Source: SCBR16-9 sp964537975 (GTDB taxonomy: Bacteria > Hydrogenedentota > Hydrogenedentia > Hydrogenedentales > SCBR16-9). Taken from it: a stretch of 64,000 nt of DNA. Numbering within the stretch: the stretch's first letter is position 1; each line of letters starts with the position of its first letter. The notes below the pieces were generated by a model. The model was not told where the DNA came from. It ran no database searches and worked only from the letters and a program-made list of their open reading frames with translations. The position numbers and the translations under genes were made by a program. The DNA lies in the NCBI GenBank assembly GCA_964537975.1, contig CAZIDP010000009.1, positions 52,560 to 116,559 of the forward strand, in the 5' to 3' direction. Below, piece by piece: positions 45,101 to 53,151 of the stretch.

Positions 45101-45758
45101 AAGCGGGCCGGGTAATAAAATGGGCGAGAATCAGCCCTGAGAGTGAGCACCCAATCAGAAAGAAAGATGTTAGGTAGATGCTGTCACTAAAGCGCATATA
45201 CAAAGGACCGGCAAGTCCCATACCGGCAATGATTGCCACAATAGTCATCATTTGTAAAATACCGTTTCCCCAGGACAAACGGTGTTCGGGCAGTATTTCT
45301 GGTAATATGCCGTATTTAGCGGGACTGAAGATGGCACTTTGAATGGCCATAATAAAGAATATAGCCCATATAAACGGGATACTTTGCATATAAAATGCGA
45401 TTCCCGCAAAAACCATGATACCAACTTCCAGGTATTTTGTGAAAAGCGCAATTTGCTGTTTGCTGTATCGGTCTGCCAACGCACCAGTAATACCAGGCAA
45501 TATGATAAATGGTATGGAAAACAATACTGTTGCCATGGCTGGCACAACATCATTTGGATCCAATCCCAGCATATTGGTGGCATCAGGTGCCATTGATTCT
45601 TTTTGCAACCGAGCCAGGTTCAGAAGATAGAAAATGATGAGGTATCGGTAAAGGTTGTCGTTAAACGCACCCTGGAATTGCATGCCGATAAGCGACCAGA
45701 AACCTCGGGCATTATAATGTGTTAAGTCGTATTTTTTCTTACGTAAAAGAGATTGCAC
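42192..45758 (-). CDS. LplT-PlsC-acyl-ACP synthetase fusion (lysophospholipid transport and reacylation)
   Basis: A 1188-residue three-part protein. Residues of about 15-430 are a 12-helix MFS transporter like LplT (QFQGAFNDNLYRYLI entry motif). Residues of about 440-640 are a PlsC-type acyltransferase (FVANHISFVDLLC gives the HX4D motif; the second motif reads NEVR, not EGTR). Residues of about 680-1188 are an acyl-ACP/AMP-forming ligase (IIFSSGSEGDPKGVML, EGYGTTECSP, YCTGDIA, GTGKMDIK). Together they flip lysophospholipid inward, activate a fatty acid and reacylate it. The start is taken as GTG 45758; an ATG 17 codons in is possible. MarR lies upstream and a hydrolase downstream. Confidence 0.92.
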   Translation of the reverse strand: MQSLLRKKKYDLTHYNARGFWSLIGMQFQGAFNDNLYRYLIIFYLLNLARLQKESMAPDATNMLGLDPNDVVPAMATVLFSIPFIILPGITGALADRYSKQQIALFTKYLEVGIMVFAGIAFYMQSIPFIWAIFFIMAIQSAIFSPAKYGILPEILPEHRLSWGNGILQMMTIVAIIAGMGLAGPLYMRFSDSIYLTSFFLIGCSLSGLILAHFITRPASANPEKTIPVFLWAGMGRYFVAIYSDRWLLLTIVGYVYFWFAGALVQQNILKLSDNVMAYSEDQTSVLLVAVSLGIGLGALACGFWSRGRIEVGLIPLGALGMTLAAGAVAIPAEWYQVCLDRIAVLLPTAITEPAFFPLSMMAAWGGYFWVLASLLFCLGFFAGVYDVPLAASLQQRAPDIMRGGILATTNMLTFVGIAFSGVLFLGLGFLGFTPFGIFLLIAVMSLAIGVFICMRLPFFVLRMILWFCNTVLLKLTVKGRDNIPEKGGALFVANHISFVDLLCIQAAIDRKLTVVVGSKVKRVSWMQRCLNMLDVIYVDEHADEHSLEIAVGEIKSAIARGSIVLINNEVRLAEEGSALPWFDDYGILIEDKETPVVPLCMSRLYQSLYTFEGNRLVWKKRGIHRYPVWIQVGEALGKETPAREVRENIVDMSQQIYSEKPTRHAMLHHAFIWAARKNLKRMAIADAISGELNYFKTLVGSIIFARKLKVILDDHPMTGVLLPPTVGGVLTNIALQMLGKTVINLNYTLNNEGIVACARQCELTQVLTSKKFLEKVPVDVPGETILLEDVRSAVTGKDRITAMILALLVPVGVLDRIFSGRKRTTEELATIIFSSGSEGDPKGVMLTHRNVLANIEASMEVFPHHKDSCIVGYLPIFHSFGHMATIWLPLTLGLRAIFHPNPLEPKVIGDLVQQYKGTIMIGTSTLLQGFIRRCSSEQLNSLEFVVCGAEKLAPRVRSAFKEKFGPEPLEGYGTTECSPVVALDIPDLESPGFYYHGTIHGTIGRLIPGLAARIVNPDTEEDLPPGESGLLLVKGPNIMQGYLNQPERTAKVLKDGWYCTGDIASIDDEGFITITDRLARFSKIAGEMVPHNVVEETLHAVLDLTEQCFAIASVPDSQKGERLVVLHTVDDEQLDLLFDKLDGVSLPNLWIPRKNSFYRIEAIPVLGTGKMDIKCIRMMARELEGLE

Positions 45759-45863
45759 TGTTCAACCCAAGCCAGTTTATGGTCCACATCTCCAAGAATC
45801 TCCTGATTGATTTTAGTATCCTGGCCCCGGTGGTGGGCAAATTCAGACGTTATGATCTTAATT

Positions 45864-45909
45864 TTCGAATACGAAACTTAAGTATCCAAAGCACGACATC
45901 GTATTCGAA
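45864..45909. repeat. Pair of inverted TTCGAATACGA elements
   Basis: TTCGAATACGA (45864-45874) and its exact reverse complement TCGTATTCGAA (45899-45909) are 24 bases apart, spanning the end of marR and the gap before the fusion gene. Each element is itself nearly palindromic (TTCG-N4-CGA). They could be two MarR operator copies, or an RNA stem between the two genes. No T-run follows, so a terminator is unlikely. Confidence 0.55.
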
Positions 45910-46351
45910 TTTTTTCTAAATCAGATATTAAAACACGGCTAGCAGCTTCATCAAAGTCTTCCAATACGGTATGAATGCTTTCCCGGTACAGCGGTTCAAC
46001 CTGATTAATCAAATTTAAACCAGTTTCAGTAAGGTCCACATGATATATTCTTCTGTTTCCGTGAACAACGCTCCGTTTAACCAATTTTTTCTTTTCCAAT
46101 TTATCAAGCACAGATGTCACGCTGGCACGGCTTACAACCAACCGCTTGCCGAGGTCCGATTGCGTGAGCATGCGTTCTTTATAGCGTAATACGAATAATA
46201 CATTAAACTGAGCTTCGGTCAAATCAAAACGCCTGAACAACACTGCGCCTTTCTGAGACAAAAGCGTTGATGTGCGTACAATATTAAGAACGGCCTCATG
46301 GCGGAAATCCTCCATGGGCCGTCCTAATTCTAACTCCTGATTTATAGACAT
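45878..46351 (-). CDS. MarR-family transcriptional regulator
   Basis: A 157-residue winged-helix dimer. FDLTEAQFNVLFVLRYKERMLTQSDLGKRLVVSRASVTSVLDKLEKKKLVKRS contains the HTH, and VHGNRRIYHVDLTETG the wing. It lies 120 bases upstream of the LplT-PlsC-ligase fusion on the same strand, so it probably controls that lipid operon in response to a lipid or aromatic ligand. The ribosome site AAGGAGGGGGC is strong. A dyad at its promoter suggests autoregulation. Confidence 0.92.
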   Translation of the reverse strand: MSINQELELGRPMEDFRHEAVLNIVRTSTLLSQKGAVLFRRFDLTEAQFNVLFVLRYKERMLTQSDLGKRLVVSRASVTSVLDKLEKKKLVKRSVVHGNRRIYHVDLTETGLNLINQVEPLYRESIHTVLEDFDEAASRVLISDLEKIRIRCRALDT

Positions 46352-46406
46352 GCCCCCTCCTTCTCACAAATAATATACAAATCTTAATTGTTGAAGCCTC
46401 TGTGAG

Positions 46407-46420
46407 TCAATTTCAATTGA
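46407..46420 (-). promoter_or_regulatory. Dyad at the marR promoter
   Basis: TCAATTTCAATTGA (plus strand) is a 6-2-6 inverted repeat. On the minus strand it overlaps a TTGACT that could be the -35 box, with TTAAGA 17 bases further. This is a plausible MarR autoregulatory operator, upstream of the gene at 45878-46351. Confidence 0.45.
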
Positions 46421-46576
46421 TCATTCAGTAAAATCACGTTACTATGATATGGGTAAATAATTATAATATGCTGTGTATTGCCTTATGATTACAAAACCTG
46501 ACTCAAAGTACATAATTTAAAATTTTTGTCACTTCATTGTTTTTTCAAATCAGTTCTACCTCTAAAGGTCAAGATA

Positions 46577-47470
46577 ATGAAAATTTTACTTAGTGGCGCT
46601 TCTGGGATGATTGGCAGTGCCTGGCGGGAAACGGCAACTCAACAGGGCCATGAAGCTTTTTGCTTGCAGCGCGCTCATCCCAAAAAACCGAACGATGTTT
46701 CATGGAATCCTTCAACTGGATTTGAAAAACCAGAACTGCTTGAAGGATTTGATGCTGTTATCCACTTGGCTGGTGAAAACATTGCAAGCGGACGCTGGAC
46801 GGCAAACAGGAAGCAACTGATACGAGATAGTAGAGTACTCGGTACGCGAATTTTATCTGCTACACTGGCAGAACGTGATGTGCCACCAAAAGTAATGATC
46901 TGCGCATCTGCTGTAGGATATTATGGAAATCAAGATAACCAGGAGTTGACAGAAAGCTCCCCACGAGGCGATTCATTTCTGGCTGAAGTTTGTCACGATT
47001 GGGAAGAAGCATGCTCGCCATTGCGCCGTAAAGGGGCACGTGTCGTTAACTTGCGCAGTGGGATGGTGCTGTCTTCTCAAGGTGGTGCATTAAAAAAGAT
47101 GTTGCCCCTTTTCAAAGCAGGGTTGGGTGGTGTAATTGGTGATGGCAAGATGTATATGAGTTGGATTACCCTGGAAGATATTGTGAGAGTAATTAACTTT
47201 TGTTTGAACTCGGATGAACTTGATGGCCCTGTAAACACGGTTGCCCCGAATCCGGTAACAAACAAAGAATTTACAAAAACTTTGGGAAAGATCCTGAATC
47301 GGCCAACTTGGCTGCCAACCCCAGCATTTGCATTGAAACTGGCGTTGGGTGAAATGGCTGACGAACTATTGTTGTCCAGTATTCGGGCAGTACCAGAAAA
47401 ACTCCTAAATAGCGGTTTTGCATTTCGACACCTGAATTTATCTGATGGGCTTATTGCGTCGCTAAAATAA
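46577..47470 (+). CDS. TIGR01777 family epimerase (YfcH-like)
   Basis: A 297-residue NAD(P)-binding short-chain dehydrogenase-like protein. The ATG at 46577 follows AAGGT and opens with MKILLSGASGMIGSAW (Rossmann GxxGxxG). VIHLAGENIASGRWT, ICASAVGYYGNQ and VNLRSGMVLS are family hallmarks. The C-terminal DUF1731 has LPTPAFALKLALGEMADELLLSS. The substrate is unknown; homologues are linked loosely to cell division and nucleotide-sugar metabolism. It stands alone between marR and pilC. Confidence 0.92.
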   Translation: MKILLSGASGMIGSAWRETATQQGHEAFCLQRAHPKKPNDVSWNPSTGFEKPELLEGFDAVIHLAGENIASGRWTANRKQLIRDSRVLGTRILSATLAERDVPPKVMICASAVGYYGNQDNQELTESSPRGDSFLAEVCHDWEEACSPLRRKGARVVNLRSGMVLSSQGGALKKMLPLFKAGLGGVIGDGKMYMSWITLEDIVRVINFCLNSDELDGPVNTVAPNPVTNKEFTKTLGKILNRPTWLPTPAFALKLALGEMADELLLSSIRAVPEKLLNSGFAFRHLNLSDGLIASLK

Positions 47471-47776
47471 CCCGGTAACATCAATCTTGTCCTTATGAAC
47501 AGAAAATTTATAGCTAAGAAATCTCGGTAAAGAATTATTTTATAACAAGTTATAGAAAATGTTTGTCAATTTTCATAAGTAATCTGCTATAATGCCATAA
47601 AAAAGGGAAGAGATTATTCACAGGGTATAGTTTCGTGATGTCAGTTATTACGATCGAAAGCTAAAAGTGTGCTTAATAATATACAATTGCGCCCAAACGG
47701 ATTTTTGCAGTATTGATATTTTTGCGCTTTGATGTGATGAATTCCATTGCAAGTGAACCAAGGGAGAGAACAGCCC
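47471..47776. other. Intergenic region upstream of pilC/gspF
   Basis: About 300 bases with one promoter (given separately) and a long leader of about 175 bases. No small gene or known RNA recognised. Confidence 0.4.
47563..47593 (+). promoter_or_regulatory. Extended -10 promoter of the PilC/GspF gene
   Basis: TGCTATAAT (TATAAT at 47588-47593 with a TG extension) is a consensus extended -10. TTGTCA at 47563-47568 could be the -35, although the 19-base spacer is long. Confidence 0.55.
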
Positions 47777-48985
47777 ATGCCCTCATACGCCTATACAGCT
47801 CATACCCGCACAGGAGCAAAACAGCGGGGCAATATTAATGCCGAAACTCGGCAGGCTGCCCAGCAGATGCTGCAACAACGCGGGCTGACCGCTGATAAAA
47901 TTGTTGAGCAAGGCGGTAAAGCAAAAAATCTTCGATTGAACAAACGTGTTAAATCAAAAGAGCTTCTTATTTTTACCCGGCAGCTTTCTACCATAGTAAG
48001 CTCTGGACTTCCGTTATTGCAGGGACTGGATATTCTCGCGGAACAAACGGAAGACCCGAACTTTGGAGTAATAGTCGATTCGGTAGCCCAGGACGTCGAA
48101 TCGGGTGAAACGTTCTCAGACGCATTACGGCGCTTTCCGCGTGCTTTCCCTGATTTGTATGTCAGCATGGTTCGCTCTGGGGAAGCCAGTGGTGATTTGG
48201 ATGGCGTTTTAATGCAGCTTGCTGATTATCTGGAAGCATCTGAAGATTTGAAACGACGTATCCGTTCTGCCATGACCTATCCCATTGTTGCATTTTCGAT
48301 CATAATTCTTATTGCTATTGGCTTGATTACGTTTGTTGTGCCACAATTCAGCCAGATTTTTTCTGAACTGGGTGGTGAATTACCCGTACCTACCATGATA
48401 CTGATTACTGCCAGTGATTTCTTTCGTACCTGGTATGCCATTCCGACAATGGCATTAATCATTGTGGGCCTCATCTTTCTTTTACGTATATATAGCAGCA
48501 CAGAATCAGGCCGTTTCAATATCGATTCAGCCAAGTTGAGGGTTCCCATTTTTGGTGGCCTGCAACGCAAGGTAGCTATCAGCCGTGTAACACGCACTTT
48601 AAGCACCTTAACCCGTAGTGGCGTCAATATCTTACAAGCATTGGAAATTGTGGAACGCACAGCCGGTAATGAGGTTTTCGCACGAGCAATCCGTAACGCG
48701 GGAAACAGTGTCCGTAATGGTGAATCCCTGGCTGACCCCCTTACCCGCTCAGAAGTCTTTCCTGCCATGGTCACAAGAATGATAAGTGTTGGTGAGAAAA
48801 CTGGTGCGTTGGAGACGATGTTGATGAAAATATCGGACTTCTACGACTCAGAAGTACGCGCCACTGTGGACCAACTCACCAGCCTGCTGGAACCTATCCT
48901 CATTGTGATGATGGGTATCGTCGTGGGTAGTATTGTCGTTGCCTTGTTCATGCCGATATTGAAATTGTCTCAATTAGTAACCTGA
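47777..48985 (+). CDS. Type II secretion/type IV pilus inner-membrane platform protein (GspF/PilC)
   Basis: A 402-residue polytopic protein. The ATG at 47777 follows GGGAGAG. There are two GspF domains: the first with FTRQLSTIVSSGLPLLQGLDIL and FPDLYVSMVRSGEASGDLDGVL, the second with VTRTLSTLTRSGVNILQALEIV and FPAMVTRMISVGEKTGALETML. Three membrane helices are present, the last being ILIVMMGIVVGSIVVALFMPI. It couples the assembly ATPase to pseudopilin polymerisation. It is isolated here: no gspE/pilB or pilT is adjacent. Confidence 0.95.
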   Translation: MPSYAYTAHTRTGAKQRGNINAETRQAAQQMLQQRGLTADKIVEQGGKAKNLRLNKRVKSKELLIFTRQLSTIVSSGLPLLQGLDILAEQTEDPNFGVIVDSVAQDVESGETFSDALRRFPRAFPDLYVSMVRSGEASGDLDGVLMQLADYLEASEDLKRRIRSAMTYPIVAFSIIILIAIGLITFVVPQFSQIFSELGGELPVPTMILITASDFFRTWYAIPTMALIIVGLIFLLRIYSSTESGRFNIDSAKLRVPIFGGLQRKVAISRVTRTLSTLTRSGVNILQALEIVERTAGNEVFARAIRNAGNSVRNGESLADPLTRSEVFPAMVTRMISVGEKTGALETMLMKISDFYDSEVRATVDQLTSLLEPILIVMMGIVVGSIVVALFMPILKLSQLVT

Positions 48986-49128
48986 GCCAGAGTTAACCGA
49001 ACCATATCCATACCATAACCATATTTATGAAACAGGTCATTCACGTAAGGCAACAGGATTCAGCGTGACAATGAAGTATGGTTGTGACAGCAAATAACAA
49101 TTGCAAGCGGCCAAGGTATGAGTAAAAC

Positions 49129-50571
49129 CTACTTTTTGCTGTATTGCCTGCGAAGGGTAGTTGATGGAATGCCCAAGCCTTCCCGGTATTTACTGACCGT
49201 CCGGCGTGCTACATTAATCCCCTGTTTTTTTATCAAATCTGAGATTTTTTGATCACTCAGGGGTTTTTTGGGATTTTCTTCATCGACTATTTTTTTGACC
49301 AATGCTTGAATACTTTTTGAAGATTGATCCTCACCTTCATCTGATCTCAGACCAGGTGAGAAAAAGTATTTCAGCTCGAAAAGCCCTTGTGGTGTTTGAA
49401 TGTATTTGCCTTTGGTTGTCCGTGCCACTGTAGACTCATGCATGCCAATCAAATCGGCAATATCTTGCAACTTTAACGGCTTGATGTGTTCAACACCTTT
49501 ATCAAGGAACTCACGTTGTATGTTAACTATGGCCTCTGCTACCCGGACTATGGTTTGCTGCCTCTGGGTCAAATTGCGTTTTAACCAACGTGCTGCTTCT
49601 AATTTTTCCCGGACATATGACTTTTCATCTTTAGATAAATTATTGTTTTTAACCATTTGATGATAATCATGATTTATTTCGACTTCTGGGAGTTGTTCAT
49701 TCACCAGACGAACCACATACTCACCATCAACTTTCTCAACCACCACCTCCGGCTGAATATACTGCGGAGCATCTTGTGAAAATTGACGTCCTGGCCAAGG
49801 GTCTAAGGTTGCCAGTAAGCCTTTAAGTTCCTCAACGCGCGCCAAAGAAACGTTCATAGCCTTGGCAATTTTTGGAATTTGCCTTAATTTTAACGCCTCA
49901 AAATGCTCTTTCACCAAAATACACAATTCTGGTTCATTGGGAAATTCAACCGCAATTTGAAACAGCAGACACTCCTCAATGTTCCTGGCACCGATTCCTG
50001 TGGGTTCAAAGGTCTGTATTTTATTCAGAACTTCTACTACCTGATTTTTGGTTACACAAAGGTCCGTAGCAATTTCATCTTCATTACCTACAAAATATCC
50101 ACGCTCGTCAATTTCTCCAATGACGATACGTTCTCCGATGATACTTTCTAAAGCGTTCAGATCAGCCAGGCGCAATTGCTGAAGCAAGCGGGAGCGTAAT
50201 GATTCCCCCTGAGTAATTGAATCTTCGTAATAACGAAGCTTTTCAGATTGCTCAGGATTGAAACTTAAATCCTGACCTTCTCTATGTCTGATACGCCAGG
50301 AATCCATGTAGGAATCCAGATCGAATCCCTCTTCATACTCATTTATATCCTCAGTTTTACCTGACTTATCACTTGTAACAACCGATATATCCCGTTCCTC
50401 AGGTTTTTTTTGAACTTGCTCAAGAAATGGGTTTTGCTCCAGCTCTTGTTGAACATATTGTTCCAATTCAAGACCGGAAAGTTGTAAGATATGCAGACCT
50501 TGCTGCATTTTCAGTGTAATGACAAGTTGCTGTGACTGGGTTTGCGCCAGTCGATGTTCCATGTGCATCAT
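49129..50571 (-). CDS. rpoN: RNA polymerase sigma-54 factor
   Basis: A 480-residue sigma factor for -24/-12 promoters. Region I is the Gln/Leu-rich LVITLKMQQGLHILQLSGLELEQYV, which binds activator ATPases. Region II is acidic. The core-binding and HTH regions follow, and the RpoN box reads ARRTVSKYREGLGIPS near the C-terminus. The start at 50571 (GAGGGAA upstream) removes an unsupported extension. It is divergent from yycJ. The promoter of the hsp20 pair at 1113-1130 fits its recognition sequence. Confidence 0.96.
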   Translation of the reverse strand: MMHMEHRLAQTQSQQLVITLKMQQGLHILQLSGLELEQYVQQELEQNPFLEQVQKKPEERDISVVTSDKSGKTEDINEYEEGFDLDSYMDSWRIRHREGQDLSFNPEQSEKLRYYEDSITQGESLRSRLLQQLRLADLNALESIIGERIVIGEIDERGYFVGNEDEIATDLCVTKNQVVEVLNKIQTFEPTGIGARNIEECLLFQIAVEFPNEPELCILVKEHFEALKLRQIPKIAKAMNVSLARVEELKGLLATLDPWPGRQFSQDAPQYIQPEVVVEKVDGEYVVRLVNEQLPEVEINHDYHQMVKNNNLSKDEKSYVREKLEAARWLKRNLTQRQQTIVRVAEAIVNIQREFLDKGVEHIKPLKLQDIADLIGMHESTVARTTKGKYIQTPQGLFELKYFFSPGLRSDEGEDQSSKSIQALVKKIVDEENPKKPLSDQKISDLIKKQGINVARRTVSKYREGLGIPSTTLRRQYSKK

Positions 50572-50678
50572 AGGCCATTTCCCTCGGTTAGCAAAACTTA
50601 TGCCATTATAACGCATATAGCAGCAAGTGTCAAAGTATCTCATTTTCCAAAAGCAATTTTTTACCTATACAGGAGTTG

Positions 50679-51470
50679 ATGGTGCTTCAATTTTGTCTGT
50701 TGGGTAGTGGTAGCAGTGGCAATGCCTTGTTGGTACTATCCGAAAAATCCAAAATCCTTATTGACAACGGTTTGAGTTTCAAACAGCTCGAGTTACGTGC
50801 CCGGGCAATTGATCAATCATTGGATGATTTGGAGGCCGTGTTTGTTACCCATGAACATGGTGATCATGTCAAAGGTCTGGGTGTGCTTTGCCGAAAGCGT
50901 CCGGTACCCGTTTTCATGACAGAAATGACCAAAGAATTATTGCCAAAATCACTGGGCAAGTTACCACAGGTAGTAACATTCGAGGCTGGTGAAACTGTGG
51001 TCTGGTCAGATATGCAGTTACAGAGCTTCAGTGTTTCGCATGATGCCGGTGATCCCGTTAGTTATGTTGTTCGCAGTCAGGGTACACAATTGGGATTGGC
51101 TACCGATTTGGGCCACCTCTCAGGACTGGTACGAACCCGATTATCTGGTTCAAACGCTTTAATTGTAGAATCCAATTATTGTCCGGAGCGGCTGCTCCGC
51201 GGAGTATATCCCCCACAAATTCAACAACGGATACGGGGCCGATTGGGCCACTTATCCAACCAAGACATGTGCTCTTTAATAAGTGAATTGCAACACGATA
51301 GTCTTGAACTGGTAGTTCTGGTACATATCAGTGAAAATAACAACCACCCGGAATTGGTAACAAAGATGGCAAGACAGGCCATTCTCAATCCAGATGTTGG
51401 GTTGTTTCTGGCAGAACAGGATGCACCCACTCCCATGTTTCAAATACAAGGCAGCATGGTTGGAAATTAA
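50679..51470 (+). CDS. YycJ/WalJ-type MBL-fold metallohydrolase
   Basis: A 263-residue metallo-beta-lactamase-fold protein. It opens with FCLLGSGSSGNALLV, and the metal motif is THEHGDHVKGL. SVSHDAGDPVSYVV and ESNYCPERLLRG are also seen. YycJ homologues are DNA-associated 5'-exonucleases implicated in mismatch repair or cell-wall regulation coordination. The ATG at 50679 or the GTG at 50682 may be used, as AGGAG is close to both. It is followed after 5 bases by the PocR-AraC gene. Confidence 0.92.
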   Translation: MVLQFCLLGSGSSGNALLVLSEKSKILIDNGLSFKQLELRARAIDQSLDDLEAVFVTHEHGDHVKGLGVLCRKRPVPVFMTEMTKELLPKSLGKLPQVVTFEAGETVVWSDMQLQSFSVSHDAGDPVSYVVRSQGTQLGLATDLGHLSGLVRTRLSGSNALIVESNYCPERLLRGVYPPQIQQRIRGRLGHLSNQDMCSLISELQHDSLELVVLVHISENNNHPELVTKMARQAILNPDVGLFLAEQDAPTPMFQIQGSMVGN

Positions 51471-51475
51471 ATCAG

Positions 51476-52795
51476 ATGAAAATTTCCGAATTCATACAGT
51501 CACCGGAAGTACAGCAAGCCTTGCTCCGCGCCGGGCGTGCCGCCGGTATGCCGTTGAGTGTACACCCGATAGGAAACGACGGAGAAGAAGGTAGCCGGAT
51601 ATGTGGTGGTAGTGCTTGTGGTGCCTGCAGTTATGTAGCAGGTTTACCTGGTGGCAGACACGCTTGCCGCACATCTCGAACTTATGCATCAAACCAGGCA
51701 CTGCGCCAAAACAGACCGATCCCTTTCATTTGCCATATGGGTTTTGCGTGTGTTTCTGTTTTAATACCTGTTCCGGCATCAAATCTGGTTATAACTATCG
51801 GTCCCTGGAATCCATCAGACTCTGGTGATGGTCTTGAACATGACACATGCCAGGGTCTGCAAAATCTTACAGGAGTATTGCCAGGTGCTTTTCCAGTGCC
51901 CCTTACAGATATTCGAATGGCACCATCATCTGCGATGATGGCACTGGCGGAATGGCTGTCGGCCACACTACACGGATTGTGGAATGCCAGTACGAATAAA
52001 GATTCAACAGGTGCAGAGCAACTGAATGAAACAAATACAGTATCATTGTCTGTCACAAATGTTTCTAGTAGCAACAATTCAAATCGTTACCGAATCCCAG
52101 AAATAACATTAGATATCAACCGGGCCAGGGAAATTGCTGCAGCACTGATAGCAGGCAACAAAGCGCATGCAGGAACGCTTTTCGAAGGAGCACTTCTGGA
52201 ATTTACAAAGTATCCTGGTGCCAATCAGGCTGAACACATTCGTTTACGGACTATGACGATTACGTCAGCCGTCATAGAAGCAATTACTGCTGCTGGTATA
52301 CCAACACCTTCGCTGGATAGTTATGCCGATTGGATCAAATCATTGGCCAATGAAGAAAACATAGGTTCATACAAGAAGTCTGCATTGCAGTTTTTAAGTA
52401 AATCTATCAATATCAGGCAACATCAATTAACCAACAACTTAAAACAAAAAGCCAGCCCACAAGCCGAGAAACTCCGCAAGGTATTGAATACAATATTAAA
52501 GCAGCAAAAACTGGATTCAGAAATTACGCTTCAACAAGTTGCCGAAATCTTGGGGGAAACCCCTTCTGCTATCAGTCATCGTATGAAAAAATTGCTGGGT
52601 ATGCACTTTTCAGAATACCTGGGAAGAATGCGGATAGAAGAAGCAAAAAGGTTGTTACGCAATTCAAAGTTATCAGCAACAGACATTGCACTACGCGTTG
52701 GCATCACCGATCAAAGCAATTTTGGCAAACTGTTCAAGAAATATGCCGGTATGTCGCCCATTGAATATAGAAAACGAATACAGAGACAACTATGA
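51476..52795 (+). CDS. AraC-family regulator with PocR sensory domain
   Basis: A 439-residue regulator. The N-terminal PocR-type domain (about residues 5-150) carries a Cys cluster: RICGGSACGACSYVAG, then GGRHACRTSR and FICHMGFACVSVLIPV. This could bind a metal or small polar ligand. The middle is helical. The C-terminal AraC HTH pair (about 345-439) runs from ITLQQVAEILGETPSAISHRM to TDIALRVGITDQSNFGKLFKKYAGMSPIEYR. PocR domains sense small diols or similar hydrocarbons in known cases. Its stop overlaps the start of a small Cys-rich gene, which implies coupling. Confidence 0.9.
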   Translation: MKISEFIQSPEVQQALLRAGRAAGMPLSVHPIGNDGEEGSRICGGSACGACSYVAGLPGGRHACRTSRTYASNQALRQNRPIPFICHMGFACVSVLIPVPASNLVITIGPWNPSDSGDGLEHDTCQGLQNLTGVLPGAFPVPLTDIRMAPSSAMMALAEWLSATLHGLWNASTNKDSTGAEQLNETNTVSLSVTNVSSSNNSNRYRIPEITLDINRAREIAAALIAGNKAHAGTLFEGALLEFTKYPGANQAEHIRLRTMTITSAVIEAITAAGIPTPSLDSYADWIKSLANEENIGSYKKSALQFLSKSINIRQHQLTNNLKQKASPQAEKLRKVLNTILKQQKLDSEITLQQVAEILGETPSAISHRMKKLLGMHFSEYLGRMRIEEAKRLLRNSKLSATDIALRVGITDQSNFGKLFKKYAGMSPIEYRKRIQRQL

Positions 52796-52965
52796 ATACG
52801 GATACTAAAAAATTACTTTATCGCATCAGACAATGGTGGTGGCAAAAAACCTGTCCAAGCGAATTCCTGTGTGATCATTGTCGTTACGATCATCCATCTG
52901 CCTGTTTACGACAGGAACGACCCAATGCCATAAAATGTCCGGATTATGTACCACGAAGCATGTAG
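52792..52965 (+). CDS. Small Cys-rich protein coupled to the PocR-AraC regulator
   Basis: A 57-residue protein whose ATG overlaps the regulator stop (ATGA). A basic N-terminus with WWW is followed by a Cys cluster: C21, C27, C30, C38 and C49, in KTCPSEFLCDHCRYDHPSAC and IKCPDY. The C-x5-C-x2-C spacing with a CPDY ending resembles small zinc-ribbon-like proteins. I cannot name the family. Coupling to a Cys-rich sensor suggests a shared metal or redox input, which is inference. Confidence 0.7.
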   Translation: MNTDTKKLLYRIRQWWWQKTCPSEFLCDHCRYDHPSACLRQERPNAIKCPDYVPRSM

Positions 52966-53151
52966 CTTATAATCTTTTGTACTCATCAGGCGCCGTAAAA
53001 CCAATAAATTAATAGGTTTACATCGATTATAAAGAATGTAAGAATTGAATAAATTTGAGCTTCCATGTTAAACTGTTTGCAATAAAGTTATGCCATTCAA
53101 TGGTTTACAACATCCCCCAGTAGTGAAACATACATTTAAAGCAGGATTGCA

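Noticed and set aside
48995..49020. Repeated CCATA units (ACCATATCCATACCATAACCAT) after pilC as a possible iteron or operator
   Set aside because: Only a few imperfect copies in a short spacer; no origin-related genes and no second array.
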